Positions 9,303 through 17,468 of a stretch of DNA of 64,000 nt are shown here, piece after piece. Made by a program: the position numbers and the translations under genes. Source of the DNA: Chloroflexaceae bacterium (GTDB lineage Bacteria; Chloroflexota; Chloroflexia; Chloroflexales; Chloroflexaceae). The notes below the pieces were generated by a model. That model was given only the letters and a program-made list of their open reading frames with translations, had not been told where the DNA came from and did not search any database. Location: the NCBI GenBank assembly GCA_028282325.1, contig JANQID010000119.1:1-64000 (forward strand), given 5' to 3'. Each line of letters starts with the position of its first letter. Positions within the stretch are counted from its first letter, which is position 1.

Positions 9303-9332
9303 AGGCGCTGCCCAGAATGCGGGCAGCGCCTC
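9302..9332. terminator. Strong hairpin between repeat copies A and B
   Basis: 12-bp perfect stem GAGGCGCTGCCC / GGGCAGCGCCTC with a 7-nt loop. It lies about 170 bp beyond the last leftward gene of the rsgA operon. No T-run follows on the minus strand (CTACCAAATG), so it could be either a terminator or part of the repeat unit. Confidence 0.5.
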
Positions 9333-9388
9333 TATTCATCGCATCATAGCACAGGACATAGCTACCAAACGAATTTGGATCTACCGCA

Positions 9389-9496
9389 AGCGGTCATTCT
9401 GAGCGCAGCGAAGAATCTCAGGTTTCCAATAACGCCGAGACCCTGACCCTGAGCGCAGCGAAGGGTGACATGCGGCTTGTTCATTATCGTTTGGTA
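9389..9496 (+). repeat. Dispersed ~105-bp repeat, copy B
   Basis: GCGGTCATTCTGAGCGCAGC through ATTATCGTTTGGTAG. Same orientation as copy A, with the hairpin 9302-9332 between them. Together these fill the gene-free stretch 9036-9499; nothing else was seen there. Confidence 0.85.
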
Positions 9497-9499
9497 GCT

Positions 9500-9712
9500 T
9501 CAAGGCTTTTTGATCATTCGCTTGAGATGTTTTGCGATGGCTTTGCCTCGACGGCGCTCGATCTGTCGGCGTTCCAACGCTCGCTCTTCGCCGGGTGCGC
9601 GGCGCGGTGCAGATTGGCGGCGGCGGTGACGTGTTGCAGGTTGTTCCTGTTCGTCAAGGGTTTCCAAATCATCGATGTCAACATCTTGTACGGTCATTCG
9701 CAGTCGTGGCAT
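9500..9712 (-). CDS. Small basic hypothetical protein (70 aa)
   Basis: From ATG 9712, preceded by TAGGAG about 10 nt upstream. The N-terminal part is acidic (VQDVDIDDLETLDEQEQ) and the C-terminal part strongly basic (RHRRRQSAPRRAPGEERALERRQIERRRGKAIAKHLKRMIKK). It is last in the rsgA-led leftward cluster. Charge segregation suggests RNA or ribosome binding, but no family was recognised. Confidence 0.5.
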   Translation of the reverse strand: MPRLRMTVQDVDIDDLETLDEQEQPATRHRRRQSAPRRAPGEERALERRQIERRRGKAIAKHLKRMIKKP

Positions 9713-9725
9713 TCGATGTGTGCTC

Positions 9726-10040
9726 CTATATACGCGGCGGATCTTGTTCAAAGACGCGGCGCTCCATTGGGCTTGATGCCGAAATCCGTGGGTCGATAGC
9801 AAACTCCGTCGGGGGTTGGACGTCGATAGCGAGCTCGATAAAACCGTAACGCGCCCGTAAACGCCAACCCCAGGCGATCAACCAGTTGCCGATCTGGGCC
9901 AAAATCCAATACCGGAGAGATTCAGTTCGCGACGGTCGTATACGACTCGCGCGTATGGTGCGGTGGATTGCCGTGTTACGAAGCAGCATCTGGCGTCGTT
10001 CGCGAGCGAGATCAAAATGCAACCGGCAATATCCAGACAT
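9726..10040 (-). CDS. Hypothetical protein (104 aa) with one hydrophobic helix
   Basis: ATG 10040 follows GAAGGAGCATTTCT, a good SD, 36 bp after the rsgA stop. Residues 1-45 are basic (LARERRQMLLRNTAIHRTIR); a Trp-rich hydrophobic segment (YWILAQIGNWLIAWGWRLRA, about 49-68) follows, then a short acidic/Pro tail. It is probably membrane-associated. No function can be assigned. Confidence 0.55.
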   Translation of the reverse strand: MSGYCRLHFDLARERRQMLLRNTAIHRTIRASRIRPSRTESLRYWILAQIGNWLIAWGWRLRARYGFIELAIDVQPPTEFAIDPRISASSPMERRVFEQDPPRI

Positions 10041-10075
10041 AGAAATGCTCCTTCGCAAAAGCGCTTCGCTAGCTA

Positions 10076-10978
10076 TTATGCGTCAGTACGTAAGCGAACA
10101 TAGCTATCGTAACGGGACATCGTAATGTCGCCATCTTCAACTGCTTGACGTATGGCGCAATCGGGTTCGTGCAGATGGGTGCATCCGCTGAAATAGCAGT
10201 CATTGACGAATGGACGAAATTCGCGAAAGTAGATGTCGATTTCGTCGGCTGGAATGTTCCACAAGCCAATTTCGCGAATACCAGGCGTGTCGGCGACATA
10301 CCCGCCGCCGGGAACTTTGAGCGGGATCAACTCGGCGACTGTGGTGATATGCCGACCTTTGTTCAACGCTGCGCTGATCGCGCCCGTCGCCAGATCCAGA
10401 TCAGGCTGCACCGCGTTAAGCAGGCTGCTTTTACCGACGCCCGATCTGCCGGTAACTACGCTGATGCGACCGTGAAGGCGCTCGCATAACGCATCAATGC
10501 CCTGGCGCGATGTGGCGCTTGTATAGAGAACCGGATAGCCGATGGTTTCATAGGTCGCGAAGAGGGTCTGCGCATCGGCTTCTTCAACCAGATCAACCTT
10601 ATTTGCAATGATCAGCGTGTCTAATTCGCTATACTCACAAATCACCAGATAGCGATCGAGCATGCGGCTACTAAACTCCGGGCTGGTGCATGCAAATACC
10701 AGCGCCACCTGATCCACGTTGGCCACCAGCACATCCTCTTTCCAGAGGCCCCGTGATCCGGCCGATCGGCGGGCCAACTTGGTGCGACGCTCGTATACCG
10801 ACTCGATGACCCCCGTTTTGGCGTCAACCTGAGTGACTTCGACTTCGTCGCCGATGACGGCGATGTCCGATGATTGCCGCTCTTTTTTCAGGCGTCCGCG
10901 CAGCTTGCATTCCAACACGCCGCTTTTGGTGTCTACCCAGAAAAAGCCGCTTTGAGCACGGAGTACTAATCCAAGCAT
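10076..10978 (-). CDS. rsgA: Ribosome small-subunit-dependent GTPase A
   Basis: 300 residues. It has an OB-fold N-terminus followed by the circularly permuted GTPase order: G4 NKVDLVE, then G1 TGRSGVGKSSLLN (about residues 173-185), then G3 DTPGIRE. A C-terminal zinc motif NDCYFSGCTHLHEPDC (Cys-Cys-His-Cys) follows. This is the RsgA/YjeQ architecture, a late 30S maturation factor. It overlaps or abuts a 113-residue unknown gene upstream (3-bp gap) and is followed by two small genes, which may be ribosome-related by association. Confidence 0.95.
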   Translation of the reverse strand: MLGLVLRAQSGFFWVDTKSGVLECKLRGRLKKERQSSDIAVIGDEVEVTQVDAKTGVIESVYERRTKLARRSAGSRGLWKEDVLVANVDQVALVFACTSPEFSSRMLDRYLVICEYSELDTLIIANKVDLVEEADAQTLFATYETIGYPVLYTSATSRQGIDALCERLHGRISVVTGRSGVGKSSLLNAVQPDLDLATGAISAALNKGRHITTVAELIPLKVPGGGYVADTPGIREIGLWNIPADEIDIYFREFRPFVNDCYFSGCTHLHEPDCAIRQAVEDGDITMSRYDSYVRLRTDA

Positions 10979-10981
10979 ACG

Positions 10982-11323
10982 TTATTCCTCCGCCTGATTG
11001 GTTGGCTGATCTCTGCCGGTCAAGTCTTCGCGTATGCGTAGATCGAGCGTTTGCAGACCCAGCACATCGAAGGCAAACGCCACAATGCGTTCCACCAGAT
11101 GGCTGGCTTCGCTCCCCAATACCTGGTCGGCCGGCAACTCGATCATACCCTGCGATAGCTCAGCAGGTTCATCAAGCGGGTTGTGACATAACAATGAGCC
11201 GTCATGTTCGAGAATGATCACGGCAGTTCTCCGAAACTCATCCATAATATGATTCGCGTCGATCACTGATGGCGATGGATGTATTGACATCTCGGCGTTA
11301 GCGCCTCTTGCGTGCATTTTCAT
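10982..11323 (-). CDS. Hypothetical acidic protein upstream of rsgA (113 aa)
   Basis: ATG 11323 follows AGGAAAACG. The sequence includes RRTAVIILEHDGSLLCHNPLDEPAELSQGMIELPADQ, LVERIVAFAFDVLG and LDLRIREDL: alternating strands and helices without a recognisable family motif. It ends 3 bp before rsgA and so is translationally coupled to it. Function unknown. Confidence 0.6.
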   Translation of the reverse strand: MKMHARGANAEMSIHPSPSVIDANHIMDEFRRTAVIILEHDGSLLCHNPLDEPAELSQGMIELPADQVLGSEASHLVERIVAFAFDVLGLQTLDLRIREDLTGRDQPTNQAEE

Positions 11324-11386
11324 CGTTTTCCTACATCTGCAATCAATCTTTGCTTCCTCTGCCGAATTGCTGCTCCTGCACGACGC

Positions 11387-11465
11387 AAAAAAGCCGTGGA
11401 GCTTGCGCCGCCACGACCTGGATATAGTAAGGCCGTGGGCGCTTGGTCATCAGTCGCCCACGGCC
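11387..11465 (-). terminator. Double hairpin terminator for the 42-aa peptide gene
   Basis: Reading leftward: an 11-bp perfect stem GGCCGTGGGCG/CGCCCACGGCC at 11431-11465, then a second hairpin CGTGG/CCACG at 11395-11415 followed directly by GC and TTTTTT. The T-run on the minus strand supports rho-independent termination of the gene at 11492-11620. Confidence 0.7.
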
Positions 11466-11491
11466 GTTAGCTCGTTAGATGGAGGAAAACA

Positions 11492-11620
11492 TCACCTTCT
11501 GAGCTTCGGTAGAGTGGGCGCACTGATGGCGCGATCAATCACAACCGCCGGCGCGCCGTAGCGACCGACGAAGCCGCGGACGTTACCGCAAAGCTTCATA
11601 TTGTTGATTGCCATTGCCAT
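11492..11620 (-). CDS. 42-residue peptide gene, probably monocistronic
   Basis: Too short for routine calling, but it has a full gene layout: promoter TTGACA-N18-TATGCT at 11706-11735, AAAGGTGG about 9 nt before ATG 11620, and the double terminator at 11387-11465. The peptide reads MAMAINNMKLCGNVRGFVG and continues RYGAPAVVIDRAISAPTL; it has one Cys and a basic tail. No family was recognised. A regulator, toxin-like peptide or ribosome-associated peptide is possible. Confidence 0.5.
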   Translation of the reverse strand: MAMAINNMKLCGNVRGFVGRYGAPAVVIDRAISAPTLPKLRR

Positions 11621-11705
11621 CTGCGAATCCACCTTTCGTTGATTCGTAAAACTGGGCGTTTCCGTGTGTAAATTCTGTGTGTAGGGAAATCGTATATCCG
11701 GCGAT

Positions 11706-11735
11706 AGCATAGCATAGAAGGCGAATGATTGTCAA
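11706..11735 (-). promoter_or_regulatory. Promoter of the 42-aa peptide gene
   Basis: On the minus strand TTGACA (11730-11735), an 18-bp spacer and TATGCT (11706-11711). A leader of about 80 nt separates the start site from the peptide ATG at 11620. Confidence 0.55.
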
Positions 11736-11784
11736 TCCCCTGGACATACGACTTTAGACCGACCCCTGCTGCCTCTGGCGCTAT

Positions 11785-12627
11785 CTATTCGGTTGTCGCC
11801 GTCGGCACCCAACCGTCCCGTACCACAATTTGCTGCCCTTCCGAGCTGAGCACAAAGTCGACGAACGAGCGGGCAAGCGGGCGACTCAGCGGCCCGATCA
11901 GCAACTGGAGCGGGCGCTTCAGTTGATAGCTATTATCCTGTGCAGTTTCCGGGCTAGGGTTTACATTATTAATCGCGATAACCTGAACCCCGTCGCCAAT
12001 ATTGCCGAAGCCGACATAGCCGATAGCTTCAGGCGTGCTCGCGACGCGCGCTTCGACTTCGCCGGCAGTAACCTGTGTATCGGCATTTGCGACAGGTTCC
12101 TCGTCGTCGAGAACGATCTCGTCGAAGGCGCCGCGCGTTCCGGAGCTAATTTCGCGAATTACCGGCAGGATCGAAAGATCTGGGCCGCCAACTTCCGACC
12201 AGTTGGTGATCTCGCCCCTATAAATGCCGCGGAGTTGTTCTGCCGTGAGATTCTGAACCGGGTTGGTGGGATGCACAATGATAGCGATAACATCGATGGC
12301 AATCTGAAAATTCTCCATTCCCTCGCGCATCTCTTCGGGTCTGAGTTCACGTGAGACCATTCCGATGTCAACTTGTCCATCCTGAATGGCATTGATGCCG
12401 ACAACAGAGCCGCCGGCCGCTATTTCTAACTCTACATTGGGATGGCGATTGCGAAACTCTTCAGCAAGCTGTTCTATCAGCGGTTGAATAGTCGTACTGC
12501 CGGCAAATGCTAAACGACCGCTGAGACCATTTGGGGTTGGGTCAGCGGTCGGCGTTGCAGGTGACGGGCTTGCAGAGCAACCTGCTACCATAACAAGTAC
12601 GAGGATGGCCAAAAAACTGAACCGCAT
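11785..12627 (-). CDS. PstS-like phosphate-binding lipoprotein
   Basis: 280 residues with a lipoprotein signal (MRFSFLAILVLVMVAGCSAS, lipobox VAGC). The mature part has the PstS-type fold signatures: AFAGSTTIQPLIEQLAEEF, AAGGSVVGINAI, DIGMVSRELRPEE, IYRGEITNWSEVGG, REISSGTRGAFDEI. These include the loops that hydrogen-bond phosphate in PBP_like_2 proteins. It starts 33 bp after the sensor kinase gene and probably shares its transcript. No pstCAB genes are present nearby, so it is either an orphan binding protein or a sensory partner of the kinase. Confidence 0.85.
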   Translation of the reverse strand: MRFSFLAILVLVMVAGCSASPSPATPTADPTPNGLSGRLAFAGSTTIQPLIEQLAEEFRNRHPNVELEIAAGGSVVGINAIQDGQVDIGMVSRELRPEEMREGMENFQIAIDVIAIIVHPTNPVQNLTAEQLRGIYRGEITNWSEVGGPDLSILPVIREISSGTRGAFDEIVLDDEEPVANADTQVTAGEVEARVASTPEAIGYVGFGNIGDGVQVIAINNVNPSPETAQDNSYQLKRPLQLLIGPLSRPLARSFVDFVLSSEGQQIVVRDGWVPTATTE

Positions 12628-12660
12628 ACCTTCTCCACTCCTTTTCTTGTGCCTAATCCA

Positions 12661-15006
12661 TCAGCGCCGGTAAGTCTCGATGACATCGCGTATTCCGTTT
12701 ACTTCGTATTGCTCAAGATCAGAGCTTTGGACCGGCTCGGTCGTGTGGGCGTGCAATCGAATCCAGAAGCGACTTCCTTCGCCCTCTACGCTGCGGAAGC
12801 CAATCTGGCCGTTGTGGAGATGCACCAGGGCTTTGGTAATCGCCAACCCCAATCCTGTGCCGCCGACTTCAATACTAAGAGGATTACCGGAACGGAAAAA
12901 GCGGTTGAAAATATGGGGTTGATCAGCTTCTTTGATGCCAACGCCGTTATCTTCGATCTCGATGACGACGGATCGGGAGTCAGTTGCTGACCAGTCTTGA
13001 TCGCCGGCCGGGCTGGGCAGCAACGTAGGATCATTCAATTCATAAGCTCGGATCCAGACGTTCCCGCCGGTGTGAACATACTTCACCGCGTTCGAGATCA
13101 AATTCATCAGCATCCGCCGCAAGTGCATGCTGTCGATCCACAATGGCGGAAGATTTTCGGAGATGTCGGTGTCGATGTGGGCCTGGCGCTGTTCGATCAA
13201 GCTGCGCAAACTTAGCATTGCTTCATCGATAGCGCTGTCAGCATGAACCCAGCGCCGTTCGAGGCTAACTTTGCTCTGCTCAATGCGCGCCATTTCCAGG
13301 AGGTCGTTTACCAGCGTGATCAAATTATTGGTTTGACGTTGGATGACCGAGAGGAACAAGTGTTGTTCTTCGGTGAGGCTGCTTGCGCTTGTCAAGGTAA
13401 ATAAATCGATGTAGCCTTTCAACCCGGACAATGGTGTGCGCAGTTCGTGCGATGCGGTGGCGATAAATTTGCTCTTGGCCCGGTCGGACTCAACAGCGCG
13501 GGTGATGTCCTGTAACACCATAACTGCACCGATGTGAATTCTGCCGCTGCCCAGAATAGGCGCGCTTTGCAATCGCACGATGCGCAATCCAAGGGTGATA
13601 TTCTCCTCAGTTATGGTCGCCTCAGGTGTGTGTAATTCATCGCGGATCTGATCGACAACTTGATGCATGCTCGTTGCCAGCACAGGATCCTCGACCTGAG
13701 CCAGATTACCAAGCGGCTGGCCAATCAACGCTTCCGGCGATTGGGACAACAATGAAGCGGCAGCCGGATTCAGGATGATGATGCGCTCCTCAAGATCAAT
13801 GGCCAGTACGCCGTCGGCAATACTCTGGAGAATAGCGTGTAACTCGCCGGCGACCCGCGCGCGCTGATCGAGCAACTCAGCGATGGTGTCTGTTGCATGG
13901 TCAAACGCGCGTCCCAGTTGCCCAATCTCATCGCGATGGGTAAGATTTGCGCGTCGTGAAAGATCGCCGGCGGCAACAGTCTCGGCGACGCCTACAAACT
14001 TGAGCAATGGGCGGGTAAAGCTTTGCGCCAGCCATGCGCCGGCAAGCACCAGCACCAGAAATGTTGCGATATTGCTGATCAGCATGGCCTGTAAACTGGA
14101 GCCAACAATCGCATTAATTTCATATTCACTGCGTTGTAGGCGCAGCGGTATCGCCTTGCCGCCCAACTCAAGCGTGAACATCTGCACGCGATATCCGTTC
14201 CAAGATACTGGCGACTGAACCGCCTGAACATCGCCGTCACCGTTGACAATCATTACTTCGGTGGCTATGTCAAGCATACGACGGGTGCGCTGGAGCGCCT
14301 CGTTAATGTTTAAAAATGTGTAGGCGGTTCCGAGAAGCGCATCCTCTGCGGAATCGGAATGGCGAGCCAGGATCGGCGCTGCCCCGGCCAGCAGCCAGGT
14401 GTCTTCAAATTTGACGACGACAGCCTGGTCGGTGCTGGACTTGTTCAGCAAATCATTGCGCTCGTTTTCGCTCATCTTGCTCAAATACGATTGCGCCGCG
14501 ATATTCACTCGTGGATGACCGTCGGCATTGAGCACCATCACTTGATCCAGATCGAAGCGATCGTACACGCTCAATGCCCGGCGATCCATATCCGGAACGC
14601 TGTTGCCGCCTGGATGCGCCTGATCTTCCTCAAGCGCCCGAATTAAGTCTGGATCGCGGGCCAATACCTGAGCGCTGGCAATAACTTCCGGCATATCCTG
14701 GATCAACGTGTCCATAATCCGGTGGGCATCCTCTGTAATCTGTTCGTCGAGAATACGATCGCGGGTGCGATCTGTGCTCAACAGAAAGCCTGCGATGCTA
14801 CTTAGTAATGACAGAGTCATGAGGATGATCAGGGGAATGAGAATCTTGGCGCGAATGCCAATCGATTTCCAGTGAGGATACAGGCGCCGCAATTGCTGAG
14901 ATGCCGCAGACGGCGTCGTAGAAAGGTGCTCGGTAAAAGCCACGCTGTCGGCCGTTTCGCTGACGAGTACGACACACCAAAAAATACCAGCAGCGCACAG
15001 GCTCAC
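12661..15006 (-). CDS. Membrane sensor histidine kinase (sensor-HAMP-PAS-HisKA-HATPase)
   Basis: 781 residues from GTG 15006; no good SD is visible, so the true start may be downstream. TM1 lies at about 53-76 and an extracytoplasmic sensor region at about 80-300. TM2 (ISNIATFLVLVLAGAWLAQSF, about 308-328) leads to HAMP, a PAS region (SIADGVLAIDLEERIIILNP) and HisKA FIATASHELRTPLSGLKGYI with the phospho-accepting His. The HATPase boxes NLISNAVKYV, EIEDNGVGI and GGTGLGLAI follow. The overall layout resembles PhoR/ResE. The next gene is a PstS-like protein, so phosphate sensing is a reasonable inference. No response regulator is adjacent. Confidence 0.9.
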   Translation of the reverse strand: MSLCAAGIFWCVVLVSETADSVAFTEHLSTTPSAASQQLRRLYPHWKSIGIRAKILIPLIILMTLSLLSSIAGFLLSTDRTRDRILDEQITEDAHRIMDTLIQDMPEVIASAQVLARDPDLIRALEEDQAHPGGNSVPDMDRRALSVYDRFDLDQVMVLNADGHPRVNIAAQSYLSKMSENERNDLLNKSSTDQAVVVKFEDTWLLAGAAPILARHSDSAEDALLGTAYTFLNINEALQRTRRMLDIATEVMIVNGDGDVQAVQSPVSWNGYRVQMFTLELGGKAIPLRLQRSEYEINAIVGSSLQAMLISNIATFLVLVLAGAWLAQSFTRPLLKFVGVAETVAAGDLSRRANLTHRDEIGQLGRAFDHATDTIAELLDQRARVAGELHAILQSIADGVLAIDLEERIIILNPAAASLLSQSPEALIGQPLGNLAQVEDPVLATSMHQVVDQIRDELHTPEATITEENITLGLRIVRLQSAPILGSGRIHIGAVMVLQDITRAVESDRAKSKFIATASHELRTPLSGLKGYIDLFTLTSASSLTEEQHLFLSVIQRQTNNLITLVNDLLEMARIEQSKVSLERRWVHADSAIDEAMLSLRSLIEQRQAHIDTDISENLPPLWIDSMHLRRMLMNLISNAVKYVHTGGNVWIRAYELNDPTLLPSPAGDQDWSATDSRSVVIEIEDNGVGIKEADQPHIFNRFFRSGNPLSIEVGGTGLGLAITKALVHLHNGQIGFRSVEGEGSRFWIRLHAHTTEPVQSSDLEQYEVNGIRDVIETYRR

Positions 15007-15070
15007 TGATATCCGGGCCTATTGTAGCGGGGTTTTGTTAAGAGCACTTTAACTAAGAATGTTGAAATGG

Positions 15071-15102
15071 TAAAAAAGACCTGCGACACGCGCCGCAGGT
15101 CT
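15071..15102 (-). terminator. Rho-independent terminator of the Yip1-like gene
   Basis: Leftward: stem AGACCTGCG / CGCAGGTCT (9 bp) with an 8-nt loop, followed on the minus strand by TTTTTT (A-run 15072-15077). It lies about 100 bp after the stop of the gene at 15199. Confidence 0.8.
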
Positions 15103-15198
15103 GCTCTGGAGTCTCTTCAGGACTGTATTATTCGTCGTCGTTGCGTATCATCGCATCAATCCCTGGCAATCGCGTACTGGATTGAAGCTAAGGGTTTG

Positions 15199-15744
15199 TT
15201 AACCAAGCAGCATAGCAATAAGCGCCTGCACGATCCAGGTGCCGATGACTGCTGCCGCGAGCGTTATCAGGATCTTGTTGCGATCAACCAAATTCATACT
15301 GGACTGGACGGCCAGGTACGCAAAATAGGCGCTGGCGATCAGTCCTGCCAGAAGCCATACCGGAACCAGGATAATGCCGATGATCGTAATGACCAGGATA
15401 AGCGTGCCAAGGGCGATGATCAGGGACAATGGGCCCCAGAAGAGCGAAAAAGTGTAGGCGACTTCGTCAAATGTGCCCGTGCCGCCCTGTTGTTGTCCAA
15501 CATAATACACAATGCCCGTGAAGATGAAAAAGCCGATCAGGGTGTTGATAATGCCGCCGATAAACCCCGTAATGCCGCTGGACAATCCCAACAGGCCGGT
15601 AATTGCGGCAATAATGCCCACGTAGATCGCCGCCTGTACCATTGTTCCCTTGCGTTCATATCGCTCAAACGTGGCCACGCTGGGGTTGGTGATAACCTGG
15701 ATGCTCTGGTTGATCATTTCGGGAATAGACGATTGTTCTGTCAT
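15199..15744 (-). CDS. Yip1-family multipass membrane protein
   Basis: 181 residues from ATG 15744; GGAAGGAG lies rather far upstream (about 12 nt). A soluble N-terminus (about 1-35, with ITNPSVATFERYERKGT) is followed by five hydrophobic segments. The TFDEVAYTFSLFWGPLSL segment is typical of bacterial Yip1/DUF1282-like proteins. The biochemical role in bacteria is unknown. It is followed by a clear terminator, so monocistronic. Confidence 0.78.
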   Translation of the reverse strand: MTEQSSIPEMINQSIQVITNPSVATFERYERKGTMVQAAIYVGIIAAITGLLGLSSGITGFIGGIINTLIGFFIFTGIVYYVGQQQGGTGTFDEVAYTFSLFWGPLSLIIALGTLILVITIIGIILVPVWLLAGLIASAYFAYLAVQSSMNLVDRNKILITLAAAVIGTWIVQALIAMLLG

Positions 15745-15946
15745 AAGCGGTGTGGTCTCCTTCCTGCTTGAAGCGCAATTAAGATCTGTGTCGCCGTATA
15801 GCCGCCGTGTCGTACGCTCCAAAATTGCCGCTTGCTGTATATGCCGCATCCCTAGTACGTTTGCCTGGCGGCAGGAGTTGCAATACTATTATACCCCTAC
15901 TATGCGGCGTGTTGTATGAACCTGTTTACACTATCTGATCGAAATA

Positions 15947-16000
15947 TATCCCAACTTATCCCACGCTATCCCACACGATACATGCGTGTTGATTGGGATA
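15947..16000. promoter_or_regulatory. Triple TATCCCA direct repeat with an inverted copy
   Basis: TATCCCA at 15947, 15957 and 15967 is spaced exactly 10 bp, one helical turn. An inverted TGGGATA is at 15994-16000. It lies between the divergent Yip1-like and cysteine desulfurase genes. This looks like a cooperative protein-binding site. The rest of the 15745-16244 gap holds only a CACATGTG-type imperfect palindrome near 16003-16030 and a candidate -10 (TATACT) near 16091. Confidence 0.55.
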
Positions 16001-16244
16001 ACACACATGTGCGCAGTGTGCATGTGTTAAGCTTTTTTTGACGGGCGTGCCAAGAGTTTGTGGAACATGTGTTCGTAATTCTGGCTGTGTTATACTACTT
16101 TCCAGAGCATGTTAGTCTGAATCGCACGCAGTTTGCAGGCGCTCAGTAATCAAAGGCGCGATGTTGCAATGCCCTTCCGTGGCATATGCAAAGCCTTCGC
16201 GCCATTTCTTATGCGTGCGGTTGTGCGGATCATATGGAGCGGAT

Positions 16245-17441
16245 ATGAACAAATCGATCATCTATCTTGACCATGCTGCGACCACCGCCCTGGATCCTCA
16301 GGTGTTGGAAGCTATGATGACCTATTTCACCAATAATGCCGGCAACCCTTCCAGTATTCATCAAGCCGGGCGCATAGCTTTGCAGGCGCTTGACGATGCC
16401 CGCGAAACCGTGGCAATGATACTCGGCGCGAATCGTAACGAGATCGTGTTTACGAGCGGCGGCTCGGAAGCTGACAATCTGGCAATTAAGGGCGTAGCCC
16501 TGGCGCAACAGCAGCGTGACAAGGGCAATCATATTATTACCAGCGCCATTGAGCATCACGCGGTTCTGGATGCCGTCCAGTATCTGGAGCAGTTTGGTTT
16601 TGAGGCGACGTTGCTGCCGGTCGATGATCGCGGGCTGGTGAATCCCGATGATTTGCGCGCAGCATTGCGCCCCGATACGGTGCTGGCGTCGGTGATGTAT
16701 GCGAACAACGAGGTCGGGACGATTCAGCCAATCGCTGAGTTAGGCGCAATCTGTCGCGAGTGCGGAGTGCCATTTCACACCGACGCAGTCCAGGCTGCCG
16801 GTTCGTTGCCGCTGGATGTCGACGAGTTGAACGTTGATCTTCTCTCGCTCGCGGCGCATAAATTCTATGGCCCCAAGGGCGCAGGCGCGCTCTATGTCCG
16901 GCGTGGCGTACCATTGCTGCCGCAAATCAACGGTGGTGGCCAGGAGCGGCGCCGCCGGGCGGGTACGGAGAATATTCCCAGCATTGTAGGTCTGGCGCAA
17001 GCGCTCGCGCTAGCTGAGGAGCGCCGACCGGCTTATGTCGAGCATTGTCGTATGTTGCGCGACCGTCTGATCGATGGCGTCCTTGATCGTATTTCCGGCG
17101 CGTGGCTCAATGGCGATCGCATCCAGCGGTTACCAAACAACGCGAACCTGGGCTTCGATTGTGTTGAAGGCGAGAGTGTGTTGCTTCTGCTTGACCAGCG
17201 TGGTGTGTGCGCGAGCAGTGGCAGTGCATGTTCAAGCGGCTCGCTTGAGCCGTCGCCTGTATTACTGGCTATGGGGCAATTGACCGATGATGCGATTGCG
17301 TCGGTGCGCTTTTCGATTGGTAAAGATACTGCGCTTGCCGACATTGATGACGTTCTGGCGATGTTGCCCGACATGATCGGACAGTTGCGAGGAGTAATGC
17401 CTTGCAACCGCGTCCAAAACAGTTCGGTGGCGGTTATGTGA
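16245..17441 (+). CDS. Cysteine desulfurase (NifS/IscS class V aminotransferase)
   Basis: 398 residues from ATG 16245 (GGAG 5 nt upstream; a longer frame from 16161 lacks homology). N-terminal IYLDHAATTALDPQVLEAM, GNPSSIHQAGR, FTSGGSEADNLAIKG, SAIEHHAVLDA, NNEVGTIQPI and TDAVQAAG are followed by the PLP lysine in SLAAHKFYGPKG (about K206). The persulfide Cys sits in SSGSACSSGSLEPS (about C329). It moves sulfur from cysteine to acceptors for Fe-S cluster or tRNA thiolation. No iscU or mnmA gene is adjacent; a TPR protein converges on it. Confidence 0.93.
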   Translation: MNKSIIYLDHAATTALDPQVLEAMMTYFTNNAGNPSSIHQAGRIALQALDDARETVAMILGANRNEIVFTSGGSEADNLAIKGVALAQQQRDKGNHIITSAIEHHAVLDAVQYLEQFGFEATLLPVDDRGLVNPDDLRAALRPDTVLASVMYANNEVGTIQPIAELGAICRECGVPFHTDAVQAAGSLPLDVDELNVDLLSLAAHKFYGPKGAGALYVRRGVPLLPQINGGGQERRRRAGTENIPSIVGLAQALALAEERRPAYVEHCRMLRDRLIDGVLDRISGAWLNGDRIQRLPNNANLGFDCVEGESVLLLLDQRGVCASSGSACSSGSLEPSPVLLAMGQLTDDAIASVRFSIGKDTALADIDDVLAMLPDMIGQLRGVMPCNRVQNSSVAVM

Positions 17442-17468
17442 AGCGTCCGTCCCGACAGGGTATGCGCA

